Of a stretch of DNA of 64,000 bases, positions 36,171-48,619 are shown one piece after another. Below the pieces are notes generated by a model. That model was not told where the DNA came from. It saw only the letters and a program-made list of their open reading frames with translations, and made no database searches. Where the stretch lies: the NCBI GenBank assembly GCA_949825025.1, contig OX463781.1, positions 5,187,370-5,251,369 on the forward strand. The letters run 5' to 3'. Origin of the DNA: Siphlonurus alternatus (lineage: Eukaryota > Arthropoda > Insecta > Ephemeroptera > Siphlonuridae). A program made the translations under genes and the position numbers. Each line of letters begins with the position of its first letter. Within the stretch, counting starts at the first letter, position 1.

Positions 36171-36558
36171 ATCTCTCTCATACATACAATTATAGTATTT
36201 CCCTGTTTATTGCCCCACTGCAATTATTATAGTAAATTTTAGTTCCTCGTCCTATCATATCATACCAATAATAATTTATCATATATATAACAAGCGAACT
36301 GTGTGTACTAACTCTCTATAATAACTTCAAATTGCTTTGTATGGTACCAATATGACCAATTTAGACAATATTTAATTATATTTATCAATCATATATAACC
36401 AATAATCAGATATTATTTGATGTCAATAGTGTTGTAAAATTTACTAAATTTTATGTTAATTAAACTTGTTTTTCAGTAATTTTCTGTTTGTTATTTTATT
36501 AATGGAAAATCTGTATTATTATTTTTTTTAAAAAAAACACGATCGTGGATGGTCAAAT

Positions 36559-36707
36559 GGGTGCGATTCACGAAGCAGTTAGTCATTTTTCTAACTATAC
36601 GTTTAGCTAAAACACGTTTAACTATACCTCTTTTACGTATTAAACCACCTAGTTAAACGTGTTAAACGTGGCTAGAAACTTGACTAAATGCTTCGTCAAT
36701 CGCGCCC
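36559..36707. mobile_element. Foldback MITE family F, copy F4
   Basis: GGGTGCGATTCACGAAGC at the left and GCTTCGTCAATCGCGCCC at the right, with a perfect AAT duplication (36556-36558 and 36708-36710). It is a standalone copy in AT-rich DNA. Confidence 0.92.
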
Positions 36708-36784
36708 AATTTTTTTTTGGTATTTTACTGACAAATATTTAAAGCAAAATCGTATATTTTAATATTATTCTATTTCAATTTTTA

Positions 36785-36913
36785 TGTACACTCATTGCAT
36801 TGGAAAATTTCTCACTTGCAGTCTTGTTAATCACTATTCCCTGTGTTATTCTTACGGGGACATTATGATTAACAACGCTGCAAATGGAAATTTTCCAATG
36901 TAATGACTGTACA
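36785..36913. repeat. 129-bp foldback
   Basis: TGTACACTCATTGCATTGGA continues AAATTTC and pairs with GAAATTTTCCAATGTAATGA continuing CTGTACA. Inward, TTGCAG/CTGCAA and TTGTTAATCA/TGATTAACAA also pair. The loop is about 32 nt. Confidence 0.82.
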
Positions 36914-37486
36914 TTATATATTAGCAAAATTAATCGTTAAAACTCCCTAACCATATACTAACCAGTAAGTTTATTTTTTTATTTTCTTTATTCGAACTTT
37001 TTATTACAGTTTATTAACTGTTCGTTTTTTTACGTTGAATTTTAAACAATTTGAGGGTTTTTTCAACATAATTGAATTGTACATTATGGTCTGCTAGTTG
37101 TTATATAGTGACAAATTTATACTTAACAATTGACATTTCAAATATTAAAAATTTACATTAAACATACATGTTATTACCTCTGATATTTTGTCAGTAAATA
37201 TTATTTAACTTTTCTTTTAAGAGTATCATCTGTTTTATTAGGTTAATATTTGATCAAAATAATTATATTTTATTGATTACTACGTGCAATATAAAGGCAT
37301 GTACCGTTGAAGAGCTTGGCAACAACTTTCAGAATAACAAACAAGTCTTATTTTAGAGTGCATATTGTAACTATTTAAAACAAACTTATTATAAATTAAA
37401 CTTGACATTATTTTCAAGGTAGTTTAATTTTGAATCTTATATTATTTATTTAACAATAATAACAAGATTTTGAATTAAATCATACA
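36914..37486. other. AT-rich spacer
   Basis: No features were recognised. Confidence 0.45.
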
Positions 37487-37842
37487 TCGTCCTCAATAAT
37501 GAGGTATCTGCTATCAGAGCTAATCCTCTATTGAACCAGGTAAGGTCACTCACGACCGTTACAAAAAAATTGGATTGTTGAAATTTGTAAACAACACGCA
37601 AATAACCCCTTTTAAACCAATAGAAAGGCGTTTCAGCAAAAAGGGTTATTTCTAAGCCAATCAGAATTCAGAACTGGGCCTCCATAAGCTGGAAGGGAGT
37701 GACTATACCCACTACAATAGAGGATTAGCCCTGTCTGCTATTTGAGGTAAGCGCAACAATGAACTTTTCTATGTTATACCTATTTAAAGCTCATAATTGC
37801 ACTCACCTGAAATATCAGATATAGCTCATTATTGCAATGAAA
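37487..37842. mobile_element. Foldback element family G, copy G1, interrupted by hAT H2
   Basis: Arms CCTCAATAATGAGGTATCTG / ATATCAGATATAGCTCATTA, continuing TTGCAATGA, with GAGGTAAGCGCAAC and TTGCACTCACCTG inward. Related copies lie at 44709 and 56842. Element H2 sits between TCTGCTAT and its duplicate. Confidence 0.6.
37515..37733. mobile_element. hAT-type MITE H2 (219 bp)
   Basis: Terminal repeats CAGAGCTAATCCTCTATTG and CAATAGAGGATTAGCCCTG (CAGRG ends) are flanked by a perfect 8-bp duplication, TCTGCTAT, at 37507-37514 and 37734-37741. Removing one duplicate restores the family G arm. The interior contains AAATAACCCCTTTT / AAAAAGGGTTATTT, which also pair. There is no coding capacity. Confidence 0.94.
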
Positions 37843-38713
37843 TGGTTAATTGGTAAGCTCATTACGGAATATTATGCATGCATTAATTAGGTATTACAAC
37901 AGTAAGTTTTTTTTTCCTACAATGCGTCACATTTCATATTTGTAACGTTTTAAGTAGTTGGTGGACAATTTGTATCGAGCTTTCTCATTGGAGGAAAAAG
38001 AACAGAAGACTCCAGAAAATTCAAGATGAGAACCATATGAGATGAGATTGACTAGTTTCTGCATATTATTTCTTAATTTTTAAATCTACTTTCATGGTAA
38101 AGTATATGATATTACCATATGAAGTAATTCAAATAAATTTAAAAAAATGTCAAACAAAATGTGTAGATATCAATATAACTGATTCTATAGGGCAGCGCAA
38201 CGAGATTGTTAGGTTGCCTACATACAGGATAACGCTCAGCTGTTTACCTCCCCTCACTTCCCCTACTGTTGTCAATCCGGATGCTTTAAAGCTTTGAAAA
38301 AAATAAAAAATATATATTTTTTTTATAATACTGTTAATTTGAGTGCTTAAGCCAATAGTAAAAACATGCTATAGTAATCTAACATTGTAAATAAAATAAA
38401 ATGCGCTCCTAAAACACGACATGATGACGTCACTGGGAGACAACATGAAAGTAAACCATCCTCTACAGTTTATAATCCTTGAAAGATACCTAGCGATGTC
38501 AATGTTGATCTTGTACGTAGAAACAGCTTACTAGTTTTATATTGACGGGCAGCGGGCCAGGGATCTGAGAACATGTGTCTCGCATCTGATCTTCTGCCAA
38601 GATAATCCAAATCTACCCCTCCCCTTAACACCTCCTCGTACATCAACAAACTTGTCAACACCTGTAGACAACTCTCTTTAACGTGTAAACAACTCTAACT
38701 ATTACAAATTAAA
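37843..38713. other. AT-rich spacer
   Basis: Slightly GC-richer unique segments at 37980-38080 and 38470-38660 have no recognisable frame. Confidence 0.45.
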
Positions 38714-38962
38714 AGAATTGAAATAAATTTCATCTTTTATTCACTATCAAGCTCTCTCCTCGTATAAGTTCCTCTTATTTTGCACCATTTTAGAGGAAAA
38801 GAGATGAGATTACGTCTGTTTCCTTTTCTTGAGCATAAAATGTTAGAAATATTGTCTTCATTTCATCCTCACTTTGAGCGAAGAGGAAATAATATGTGTT
38901 TAAGAGGCAAAAATATTAGGTTTAGACCTGGATGTGTTGAAGACGTAATTTCTCAACTAGTG
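38714..38962 (-). mobile_element. MITE family A, copy A10
   Basis: AAGAATTGAAATAAATTTC to ACGTAATTTCTCAACTAG. The left terminus is worn. Confidence 0.8.
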
Positions 38963-39672
38963 AACGCTAATTTAAATTGACTCTTTTTATGAAGTGCATA
39001 TTTTTTTTTATGCAATAATTTGCAATGCATAAAAGACTTTTATTAAAACGTAAAATGTATTTATTGGAGTCTTTTCAATATTAATTTAAAATACTTTTTA
39101 ATTGCTTTAATAATGAAGTTATTATATATTTTTTTTATAAAATGGAGATTTTTTTTATAATTTCATAAATATTAAATGGAATTATATTCACCATAATTTA
39201 CTTCCAATCATTTAATATTACAAGTGCAATTGATAAAGTAGAGTGGGAAACCTTATGAAAATATTTAATATTACATAATGATTGTATAGTTCTTATGTTG
39301 TTCTATTTTATAATTATGAGCAATTATGATAATTAATTCTAAATTGTATAATTATGAATTGAAGTAATATGCGATACTTGAATATAAAAAAATGAACTCG
39401 TTATCAACAAAATAGGTTAATTGAAACTATATATTGCGCATTATAATTAGTTGTAATTATCAATTTATAATTATTATGTTATAATATACATTGAAACTGC
39501 AACTTATAAATACAGTCATTCGTTAGAAATTGATCAATTTTGTATGTAAATAACATTACATGGGATTGAGTTTTGCAAATTTAAAATGTCAATTTTCATT
39601 AAAAATCCAATGTTCTAATGCTTGAGTATTCATTTTGTTCGACATTTATGTAACATTCGATGTGGCAGCGTT
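38963..39672. other. AT-rich spacer
   Basis: No features were recognised. Confidence 0.45.
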
Positions 39673-41410
39673 AAAATATCCTAACTCCATTATTAAGGGC
39701 CCGATCTAGTAGAGGTAAAACACCTTACGCGGCAAAATGTAGGCAACCACGCGGTTTTTAGCTCGAAAGGAAAAACAGGCTCTACCTGCTCTTCATCGCA
39801 TTTTTTCATTTATGTATTCGGTAATAAATGTCACAGAAACTTCGGACAAAAATGACTTTGGTCTACTTTTTAATGACAAGTTCATTTTTATACAGCTTTA
39901 AACAACCAGATCAATACTTTTTTTGCGAATACGTGATGAGATCGATAAGGAAGATAAAAATTATATTTCCATAAAAATGTCATTGTTGAGATGGGTAGCG
40001 GTCACTAATCCGCTGACATTGTTATAGACCACAATAGAGTAAAGTGCTCCTGCGAACACCTGCTGCTAGGGGAGGAGAAAATTCGGAGACTCAGAAAATG
40101 AACCGCTGTCAATCATGTTTATATTATGTTCAATAAATTACTAATAATTATTATTTCTCTTCCGATTATAAGAAATTACAGTAGCAGTGATCTGAGACTT
40201 TTAATTATTTTTAGATGTGATATAATTATAAATTTATGTTTATTGCAAAGACATTATTTTTATATTATAGTATAACATGAAGACAGTATAAATGATTAGG
40301 AAGAGTCATGATTGAGGAAGGGTCACAAAATGTGTTAGTCAATTAATCTTATCTTGCAATTAATATTATAAATAAAGTATTATTTAATTGTTTATTAAAA
40401 ACAATTAAAAACATACATTCGATATATGTTTTAATATATATATATATATATATATATCGATAAATATATTTTTGTTTTTAATTCATTGTTATATAAAATG
40501 CCGATAATGATATACAAGTTGAATTTATTACAAAAATTGTATTCTTACTATTTTACATGATTTGAAAATGAAAAAATTATTTTGTTACACAACGAACTGG
40601 ACGGCGAGCCATCTCGCTGCTATATAACTGATTAGTTGTGTTCTGTTAGAATTTAGTATACTGTGAACAAAGATTTGAAAGCCCCAAAGTAATTTTCAAT
40701 TTTCTCTATACTAGGTGATAATGAACCTTGAGGTGTTCCTATAGTGTAATATTCCATTATTATGTAGAGACAGCTAAATCTGAATTCAGTGTACATAATA
40801 GCAAAATGTAAGGAGTAAAGATAGAACTGCGGAGCGAGTGGATGATGGTAAAGCAAGATAAGGGTTGAGAGCGGGAGGACTGCAGGCAGGTAAATTCTTT
40901 TATTGTTCTCTCTCGGCTCTCCATTCTCCTCTCTCTCGGCCGCACTTGTAGTTCAGTATTTCGCATATTTCCGCAATTCCGCACGGCGCTGCATTCAGTG
41001 GTTTTAGGAACCAGAAATTGCAAAAAAGTAGCTCTAGTCTATAAGTTCCAGTAAATTTAATAACATGAATTAATACTTTCAGCGTACACTATATTAAAGC
41101 CGACAACATTTTCTAGACCGCTATTCGACCCTATTGTTGAAATTATTTTTTTTACAAGTGTTATGATGAAGTAAAGTTGACACTCTTTTACCACTTTTAA
41201 TAATTAATTAAAAATTAATTGGTGGTCGTGGTGTAAAAACAAATTCATTGGCGGATTACATATCAGTCTCCTCTTTTCAATGATGTTTTTTAATTTTTTG
41301 TGAAGCAAATATTGTACCCTACAGAACTGATAGAAAACACTGTTTTTTCCTTATGGCCGTTCCTACTAGATCGGGCCCTTAAGCAATAATCGAGTTAGGT
41401 TATTATAACA
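39673..41410. mobile_element. 1.7-kb DNA element with roughly 40-bp terminal inverted repeats
   Basis: The left end reads AATATCCTAACTCCATTATT then AAGGGCCCGATCTAGTAG. The right end, reverse-complemented, reads AATAACCTAACTCGATTATT then GCTTAAGGGCCCGATCTAGT. The inner GGGCCCGATCTAGTAG is perfect. The interior has no transposase, and the short open frames at 40653-41023 look like chance. TTAA sits just outside the inner perfect part on both sides, which recalls piggyBac, but the repeats continue beyond it, so the superfamily is open. Confidence 0.75.
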
Positions 41411-41490
41411 TGCGCGCTCCTATATAAAATATCCTAATTCCATTTTTATCTTATGGAGATAAGATATTTTTCCAATACGACATCAAACTG

Positions 41491-41760
41491 GCCCAGATTG
41501 AAATATATTTGACCTTTTTTTCTCTATTTATCTCTCATTTCGTCTATTTTTCTCCTATTTTGCACCATTTTAGAGGAAAAATACGAGATTACGACTTTTC
41601 TTCCATTTCCTGAGCAAAAAAATATTAGAAATATTGTCTTCATTTCTTCCTCACTTTGAGTGAGGCAGAAATAAGATGTGTTTTGAGATAAAAAGACATT
41701 AAAAGATTAGTTTTAGACGTGTAAAGTATGAGTTGAAGACGCAATTCTCTAACTAGAGGT
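41491..41760 (-). mobile_element. MITE family A, copy A11
   Basis: CCCAGATTGAAATATATTTG to CAATTCTCTAACTAGAGG. It starts about 80 bp beyond the inverted-repeat element. Confidence 0.82.
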
Positions 41761-42187
41761 ATGTCATATTATATGTTTATAATATATGTAGTACATAATT
41801 ATGTTCCTTTCTGTGCATACAATGAAGAAAGAATAAATGATTTTGATAAAATCCATTTCCTTACAAAGTAGATATTTTTATCTCTCTTTTTTTTTTTTTT
41901 TTACATATATGCTATTGACTTTTGTATTATTTACGTTAAAAATAAAATCAAGTTGTTTTAACTTGTCCTTTGTTGAAATTGAATTCTTTATTTCAATAAT
42001 AATAAAATAGTGCCTAAAAAAAGAGAATTTACAATTTTAGAATACATACTGCAACAATATTTGTTTTTGGCATTTGAATGTTAAATCAATATTTAAAATA
42101 ATATGTAAATCCATACTTAATTTTACTTTTTTTATACAAAATATTTCTGGGATAACTTGGTATATTAAAACATTATATGCCCTACAG

Positions 42188-42373
42188 GCTAGAATTGTGT
42201 TTGTGTCTAGAATAACTAGAAGGTATAGTGATGAAGTGAGATTGGTTTGGACGGATATGAAAGTGGTTGCTCAGAGCTTTGAAAGGCCGGACATGGATAC
42301 CTTTACATATAAAGGTAGATATAGAGAACGTATATATACGTCATCAGAAACTTGCAAAGAGCTTCAATTGTAA
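42188..42373 (+). CDS. Candidate last exon or coding relic, unknown family
   Basis: An acceptor-like ATGCCCTACAG (42177-42187) precedes an open frame beginning ARIVFVSRITRRYSDEV and running to TAA at 42371-42373, about 61 codons with mixed, charged composition (RLVWTDMKVVAQSF, TFTYKGRYRERIY). The segment is richer in GC than its surroundings. The frame also extends upstream into AT-rich sequence, where it loses its coding look. The family is not recognised. Confidence 0.3.
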   Translation, partial: ARIVFVSRITRRYSDEVRLVWTDMKVVAQSFERPDMDTFTYKGRYRERIYTSSETCKELQL

Positions 42374-43424
42374 TTTAGTCTGATATCCTTCCTTCAATCA
42401 TACAAATAAGAGAAAAATATCACTTTGTAGTATTGACAAAGATATTGTTTTTTGAAATGTTATAAGAATTCAATATAAAAATAAAAGAGCAATTTAAACA
42501 TGAATTTAAAAATGAAGCTCAAATTTTAAAGGTTAATACTGAAGATTTTGTATTATATTAAAAATATGAAATGTGTAATTGAATAAAAAATAAGATATTG
42601 AACTCACTTAGTATTTTATTAAAAAAAATATTTATGTTGATATTGAAATAATATTTTGAGTGTTTTATATACAAGTGAAAATTCATACGTGTATTTTAAT
42701 TTTTCTTCAAAGTAATTAAAATTCACATTACATAATTTTATGTACGGATTCGCTTCTACACGAAATTTTTTATCCTTATATATCATGGTAAAATAATTTT
42801 CATGGTGAAAGATGCAAAATTCACGTTTGGATCAAAAAAATTTGCTCCCAATCCGTTCAGAACAAATTGAAGATAAATTTTAATGATGCAAAATTATCAG
42901 ACATAAAAAAATACGATTTATTAGGATTCTAACATTATATTTACCAAAAAAAAAAAAAAAAAAAATCTATAAAACAATTTTTTTTCCATTTTTTTTAATT
43001 GTAAGAGTGTATTTAAATTATAAAATATAACAAATATTGTTATTGTTCGTGGAATTTGTTTTCCTTTAATTATTTGTGCAATGCCTTTAACTATTCTTTT
43101 AGTTGTTCCGTCTCTGCTACTAATAGCCTAGTAAACAAACTTTTAGTCAAACTAAAAAAAAAAATCCAATGTAATTTTGTTATGTTATTGTGTATTTGTA
43201 TTTTACTATTTCAAAATAATGTTTAACTTTCAGGTAAATGATTATCACGCCAATCATGTGATAGACATAATGTGAAAACATTTATTATTATTAATTATTC
43301 ATAATTATACAATATTATATAATTTTAAACTACAATTAATATCAACTGTCAATATTAATGCATATAATATGTAAAATCAATGTATGACAACTACTGCCTT
43401 GTTTTTCTACAGGGATTCACTCCT
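42374..43424. other. AT-rich spacer
   Basis: A poly-A run lies at 42948-42964. No features were recognised. Confidence 0.45.
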
Positions 43425-43712
43425 AGCTTGATGCTCGAAATGATGTCAGGGTAGAACAGGATGTTGGTCAGGCATGTTACGCGTTCCAGCATTCACTGAG
43501 GGAACCATGGAAAACCTCAGTCACGATGGACACCTCTACTAGTACAGTGATGTTCAAATCCATCACTTCACTGGGTGGAAAGTAAAGTGAATTTATCCTA
43601 GAGAGAAAAAACGTAATTATTTACTTCAGACGCTTACCCATTCAAGTACTAAACACGTTTGACATTGCTTGACTTCAGAGAACCGGTCAATTCACTCTAC
43701 CACGTTCATTCA
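43425..43712 (-). mobile_element. SINE with 5S-derived head (copy S4, second subfamily)
   Basis: The minus-strand head holds CGGTTCTCTGAAGTCAAGC, then GTTTAGTACTTGAATGGGT, a 5S-like stretch missing several bases. The body has CTTTCCACCCAGTGAAGTGA, then GAGGTTTTCCATGGTTCC and an ACGCGTAACATGCC tail. It resembles S2 and S6. Confidence 0.72.
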
Positions 43713-43783
43713 ACTTGCCCCTGCTGACTATGCAACCAGATGCATTTATATGCTGAACAGGTTGCATAACATCCAGGCGAGAT

Positions 43784-43988
43784 ATTCAGAGTTGGTTCAT
43801 CTTTTATTCGCCAAATTCTGAATTCATCTAAATCCCTCCTACTTGGCACCATTTTAATTTTAAAAATATTTTCTACGTTATTTCATCCTCACTTTGAGCG
43901 AAGAGTGAATAAGATGTGTTTCTGAAGTAAAAAGATTAGGTTTAGACGTGTAAAGGATGAGTTGAAGACGTAATTTATCAACATAGTT
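43784..43988 (-). mobile_element. MITE family A, copy A12 (internally deleted)
   Basis: The left part is worn (CAGAGTTGGTTCATCTTTTA). The middle lacks the AGGAGAAAAAAGACG part. The right part is well kept (GGTTTAGACGTGTAAAGGAT). Confidence 0.75.
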
Positions 43989-43989
43989 C

Positions 43990-44708
43990 TGATATAAAAT
44001 TCATTAATAAATTTCTATATTGTTAACTTTTCTATATAATATACTGTATAATATTCTTCGTTTATTTTAAACAAAATTTTTAAATAAAATATAATATTTT
44101 CACACCATGTTTATTTTTTTTTTTTAATTCCCCTGTCGAAGTTTTTTTATGCAACATTTTGAGTGACACTAGATATAAAAATTCATCATAATATGTAATA
44201 TATGTCATGGTATGACCGATCTTCAGTACATGGCTTCAAGTTTGAATGTTGAAGCGAATCTCACGGGAGTTAGTTTCGCGGTTGCAAGCATGTTCACACA
44301 CGTTCCTTCCACACTATTACATACAAAAGTCTACACTAACACACCAAGTTACTAATGTTTTGACCTCATTTACTTGTACTATAACTTCACAACACCTTAT
44401 TATAATTACTCACAATTATTAACTATAATAATAACAACAATTAATATATGTAATAATTATAGTTTCTTAACTTATTATTATATAGTTTTAAACTTAATTT
44501 CTTTATGTATTATTAAGTTTCTACTGGGAATTTATTTAGTTTTCAAAAACATATTTATAATTTTAACAAGTACTTTTAATAACTTAATTCAGAATAATTG
44601 TATACAGTTTATCCAAATATCTTTCTTTCATTTTTTCTATAATTAAATGCTTATTTGAGTCAAAAATAACGACCTTCATCCGGAATAATGAAATATCTGT
44701 CTACAATA
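43990..44708. other. AT-rich spacer
   Basis: No transposon ends were recognised. The 90-codon frame at 44374-44646 is AT-biased. Confidence 0.45.
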
Positions 44709-44818
44709 ATCTCGTTGCAATAATGAGATGCCTGCTTATTAAGGTGGGGGCGATTAAGCTTTATTACACAAATAGCGCTTACGTGAAATAACAGATAGCT
44801 TATTATTGCAACGAGATC
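44709..44818. mobile_element. Foldback element family G, copy G2
   Basis: ATCTCGTTGCAATAATGAG pairs with TTATTATTGCAACGAGAT, and inner arms contain TGCCTG and CGCTTACGTGAAATAACAG. It is about 110 bp with no visible insert. Confidence 0.7.
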
Positions 44819-44929
44819 TTATTGAGCAAATAATTCCGGTCAAGGAATGATATATTTTTATTTTTTTTTTTTTTTTAATTGGACACTTCTAATCACTAAC
44901 TCTACTATCCTGAAAATTTCATAAAAACA

Positions 44930-45205
44930 TTTTGAGCGTTTAGCGAGCACATTGGCAGGAGCAGCAACAGCCTTGTAATCCATCCAGCAGGATACCTTTG
45001 ACTGAGAAAAATGTGGAAACCTTAGCCATGATGGACGCCACAGCTTTTTGTGAATGAACCGGAAGTGCAGTTGTTCAAAACCAGGGGAACCACATAGTGG
45101 AAAAGAGCAACGATTTATCTTTTGGTGGAAAACATGTAATTTATGTTGACAATGGTCACCCATCATTAAGATTGCTTGGCGTTGTTTGACTTCAGTGACA
45201 TGCAA
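44930..45205 (-). mobile_element. SINE with 5S-derived head (copy S5, degraded head)
   Basis: The body matches S1 and S3 well (GGCGTCCATCATGGCTAAGG, TTTCCACATTTTTCTCAGTC). The 5S head is shortened: CACTGAAGTCAAACAACGCC then GATGGGTGACC, lacking the central GGTTAGTAGTTG. Confidence 0.72.
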
Positions 45206-45730
45206 ACAATCGCAGTAAATATTAACCTTATCGGAAATAAAAAAAGAAAGATTTGGAATTTTAAGCTTCAAAATTAATACGTTACATTTGAATTAATTAA
45301 TTATACTCCTAATTATCTTTAATGATAATTAACATACATTTAATATTCTCTGTCGTATTTTTATGTGTTGTCATCTCAACGTTATATATGTACACTTTTT
45401 ATGATATTATTTAGACTTAAGACAGAACATTTATGTTAAAGAAATTCTACAGCTTGTGTCATTGAAATTTGTTCATTATTAATTTCAAATTTTAGTATTC
45501 TTTTCGATGTCATCTTAAATGCATCGGTCACTCACTTGACTTTTAATAACAATCCACTTTATAGCCTGCTTAAACTACAATGGGTCCATTGTTGTAAAAT
45601 TTCTAGAAACAAACTGCACACACAATTATTCACCACACATATATGAAACGTGCGTGTTCTTTCTTCTGAATATTTTTTAAAACAATTTAAAATTTACTTC
45701 TGCCTTTACAAATTTTCAATTTTTCATTAT
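45206..45730. other. AT-rich spacer
   Basis: No features were recognised. Confidence 0.45.
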
Positions 45731-45982
45731 GTCCCAAGTTGGAATAAATCTAATATTTTATTCGCTATCAATTAAGCTCTCTCCTCGTCTAATTTCTTCC
45801 TATATTTTGCATCATTTTAGAAGAAAAAAAGACGAGATTACATCTTCTTTCCTCTTATTACGTATAATATGTTATAAATATTGTCTTCATTTCATCCTCA
45901 CTTTGAGCAAAGAAGAAATAAAATGTGTTTTCGAGGTAAAAATACGTGTAAAGCATGAGTTGCAGACGTAATTTTTCAAACA
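45731..45982 (-). mobile_element. MITE family A, copy A13
   Basis: GTCCCAAGTTGGAATAAATC to GCAGACGTAATTTTTCAAA. The right terminus is missing. Confidence 0.8.
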
Positions 45983-46359
45983 ATAATTAAATAAAAAATT
46001 ATAACAAAGAAAGTACGATTGTTTAACATTTTTAATATTTAACTTAGCGGCATAACGTTTCAGTTGACGTGGTGCGATGTGACGAACACGTGGGGTTTTG
46101 AAGGCGACGAGAGATGATGGCACGTCTTCGACTGTTGTTTCGAGCAGACTGGAGAGCAAGAGATGAGAGAAGTGACTCCTGTACATCGATCTTTTACATT
46201 GGGCACGCGCATATACTTCGTCCAACAAGCATCAAGCTCTTGTATACGGAACATGTGTGGATTTAGCTCCTCCTTCTTTATACCACGTGCTTTTTATCAA
46301 CATTATAATATAATATTTATATTATTTATATTAAAATTAATATTTGTATATATAAATTA

Positions 46360-46415
46360 CCCTAGTTGAAAATTGTAATTTTTAACTCATCCTTCTCACA
46401 TTTAAACTTTTCATA
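46360..46415 (+). mobile_element. MITE family A, fragment A14
   Basis: Only the first 55 bp remain: CCCTAGTTGAAAATTGTAAT, TTTTAACTCATCCTTCTCAC and ATTTAAAC. Confidence 0.65.
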
Positions 46416-46982
46416 TACCACGTGCATCCAATCAACATTATACATACTTTAAAATAAATAATTAAGATTAAAATTAGTACTTTTATATTTAAATAATATA
46501 TTAATATAAAATGATAATAGATACCTCATGTTGATATGTGTCATATTAATATTTAAAATGATATTATCTAATTATATAAAATAAATTAATAATGAACATG
46601 ATTCACGATGTTATCAAGGTTTCTAACTGTCTGTCTAATTTTTAATTTGTGGTCTGTGTCCCTTTAAAGTCAGTTTTGCAGCTTCACACGTCATTCGCTG
46701 TAAGAATGGTCATGGTACCATTTATTGATGTTACGTTTTATCTTAATTTTTAACTTCATTAAACAACAACAAAATTTTTTTTTGTCATTTATGCAAATAA
46801 AAAAACACGTCGATCACAAAAAAGAATTACCTAAAGAAAATTTAATAGATTAAAGTATATATTTACATCTAACTGCCTTATTTGTTGCCATAATATAGGT
46901 TTTTGATGGAACATGCATTTTAATGAGATATGTCTGTGGTATTTTTTTAAATTAACGTTGCATTTTGTAGTACAAACTAGGA
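46416..46982. other. AT-rich spacer
   Basis: No features were recognised. Confidence 0.45.
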
Positions 46983-47132
<150 letters not shown>

Positions 47133-47508
47133 ACAAAACTATTATATCAGACGCAAACAGTTTTATTCAAATAAATATTACACAATAATTTTAGTACTTT
47201 GATTTTGAGAATGTAAAATTTTCTCATTAATTTTTATTTTTAATATAAAGTGACTTCTGCACTAATTGTAAAGTATAACGAACTTTTTAACAATGGTCAA
47301 GAAAACTCCGATGTCAACTACTTCGTAAGCAAGAAAATTTAATAACTAACGATTCACATTTTTAAAACCTCTTACTGAACTTGCACAACAAATTTTTGTA
47401 GTGGGGAATATTTTCTTGCAAATGTGCTAAAGTACAGCAAAACTTAAGAAAATTAATGTAATTAGAGGGAAAGTTTGCATAGTATTTACATTAAAATTGA
47501 AAAGGTGT

Positions 47509-47764
47509 TCCCTAGTTCAAAAATCATACTTTCACGTCTAATCATAATCTTTTTACCTCTAAAACACATCGAATTTCCTCTTCGCGCAAAGTGAGGATGA
47601 AATGGAAATTTTTTTTTTAACATTTTATGCTCAAGAAGAGGAAAAAATACGTATATAATCTTGTCTATTTTCGTGTTTTCTCTGTAAAATGGTGCAAAAT
47701 AGGATGGAATTAGACGAGGAGAGAGTTTAATTGCGAAGAAAACATGAAATTTATTTCAACTCTG
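47509..47764 (+). mobile_element. MITE family A, copy A15
   Basis: TCCCTAGTTCAAAAATCATA to AAATTTATTTCAACTCTGG. Full length with good internal landmarks. Confidence 0.87.
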
Positions 47765-48129
47765 GTTTAATCTGGGACGAAAGGTTGGTGGCAAAATTGC
47801 AACAATACAGAAAGTTATCATTTTCTAGAGAATTACTATATTAATTTTAATATTTTACTTTAATAAAACTATAAAACATATAATACGGTACAATTTTGTT
47901 CTGCTACATAATAATTTATTACTTTATTACACATGTAATGTTGGATAATGTTACTAGAGCTTGAATTTGCAGACTTATCGGATAATAAATCAATAGGACG
48001 CAGCGGGGTGTATCGAAACCTCATTGTGTCTCGCTTGCTGGCTCTTTCTGCCCAACACACTTACTGTGGTCTGCAATGGTGGTACACGGGCCACTGGCTT
48101 CTTCTTCTGTAACACCGTGGCCCTTCTAG

Positions 48130-48205
48130 CTCTCTCTCCCTTTTCTCTCTCTCTATGTCTCTATCCCTCCCTCTCTCCCTCCTTCTCTCTGTCTTTGTTT
48201 ATCTT

Positions 48206-48267
<62 letters not shown>

Positions 48268-48275
48268 TTCTCTCT
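48130..48275. repeat. TC-rich low-complexity region
   Basis: Interrupted (TC)n with a pure core at about 48212-48262. A less AT-rich unique segment (48010-48125) precedes it. Confidence 0.95.
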
Positions 48276-48454
48276 TCCTCTATGTACGCAAGAAGAAGAT
48301 TAAATTGCTCTAATATAACCTAACAGCGACGACTTTTTTGAAGCGAATAAAGCGTTACCTGCACAAAATTGCCCCAACTAGACTGGTCAGTAATGAACCC
48401 ACAGTTTCTTTCAGACGAACGCGTTCAAACGTGTCACCGAACACCTTTATTGCT

Positions 48455-48515
48455 TGTCACGTGCTGAGTCACGTGATCAATTTAGCTAACTTGCTGGAGC
48501 TGCAACTCACGTGTG
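48455..48515. promoter_or_regulatory. Cluster of three CACGTG E-boxes
   Basis: TTGTCACGTGCTGAGTCACG continues TGATC, and CTCACGTGTG follows about 35 bp later. Two of the motifs fit the GTCACGTG core of CLEAR/M-box type sites. CACGTG is rare in the rest of the window. No gene start is visible nearby. Confidence 0.3.
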
Positions 48516-48619
48516 AACGATTGCTATTTGCTCTAACACCAATCATTTTTATTATTGCTAATAATTAATCATTTAAGAAATAGGTAGCATTTACAAAAGT
48601 TTAAAGCTTGAGATTCTAC

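Noticed and set aside
35577..36232. Overlapping 150-190 codon Ser/Leu-rich frames
   Set aside because: They are translations of an interrupted (TC)n array in three frames, with no complexity beyond the repeat.
39691..41384. Firm assignment to piggyBac from flanking TTAA
   Set aside because: The inverted similarity continues outside the TTAA on both sides, so TTAA may be part of the element rather than a duplication.
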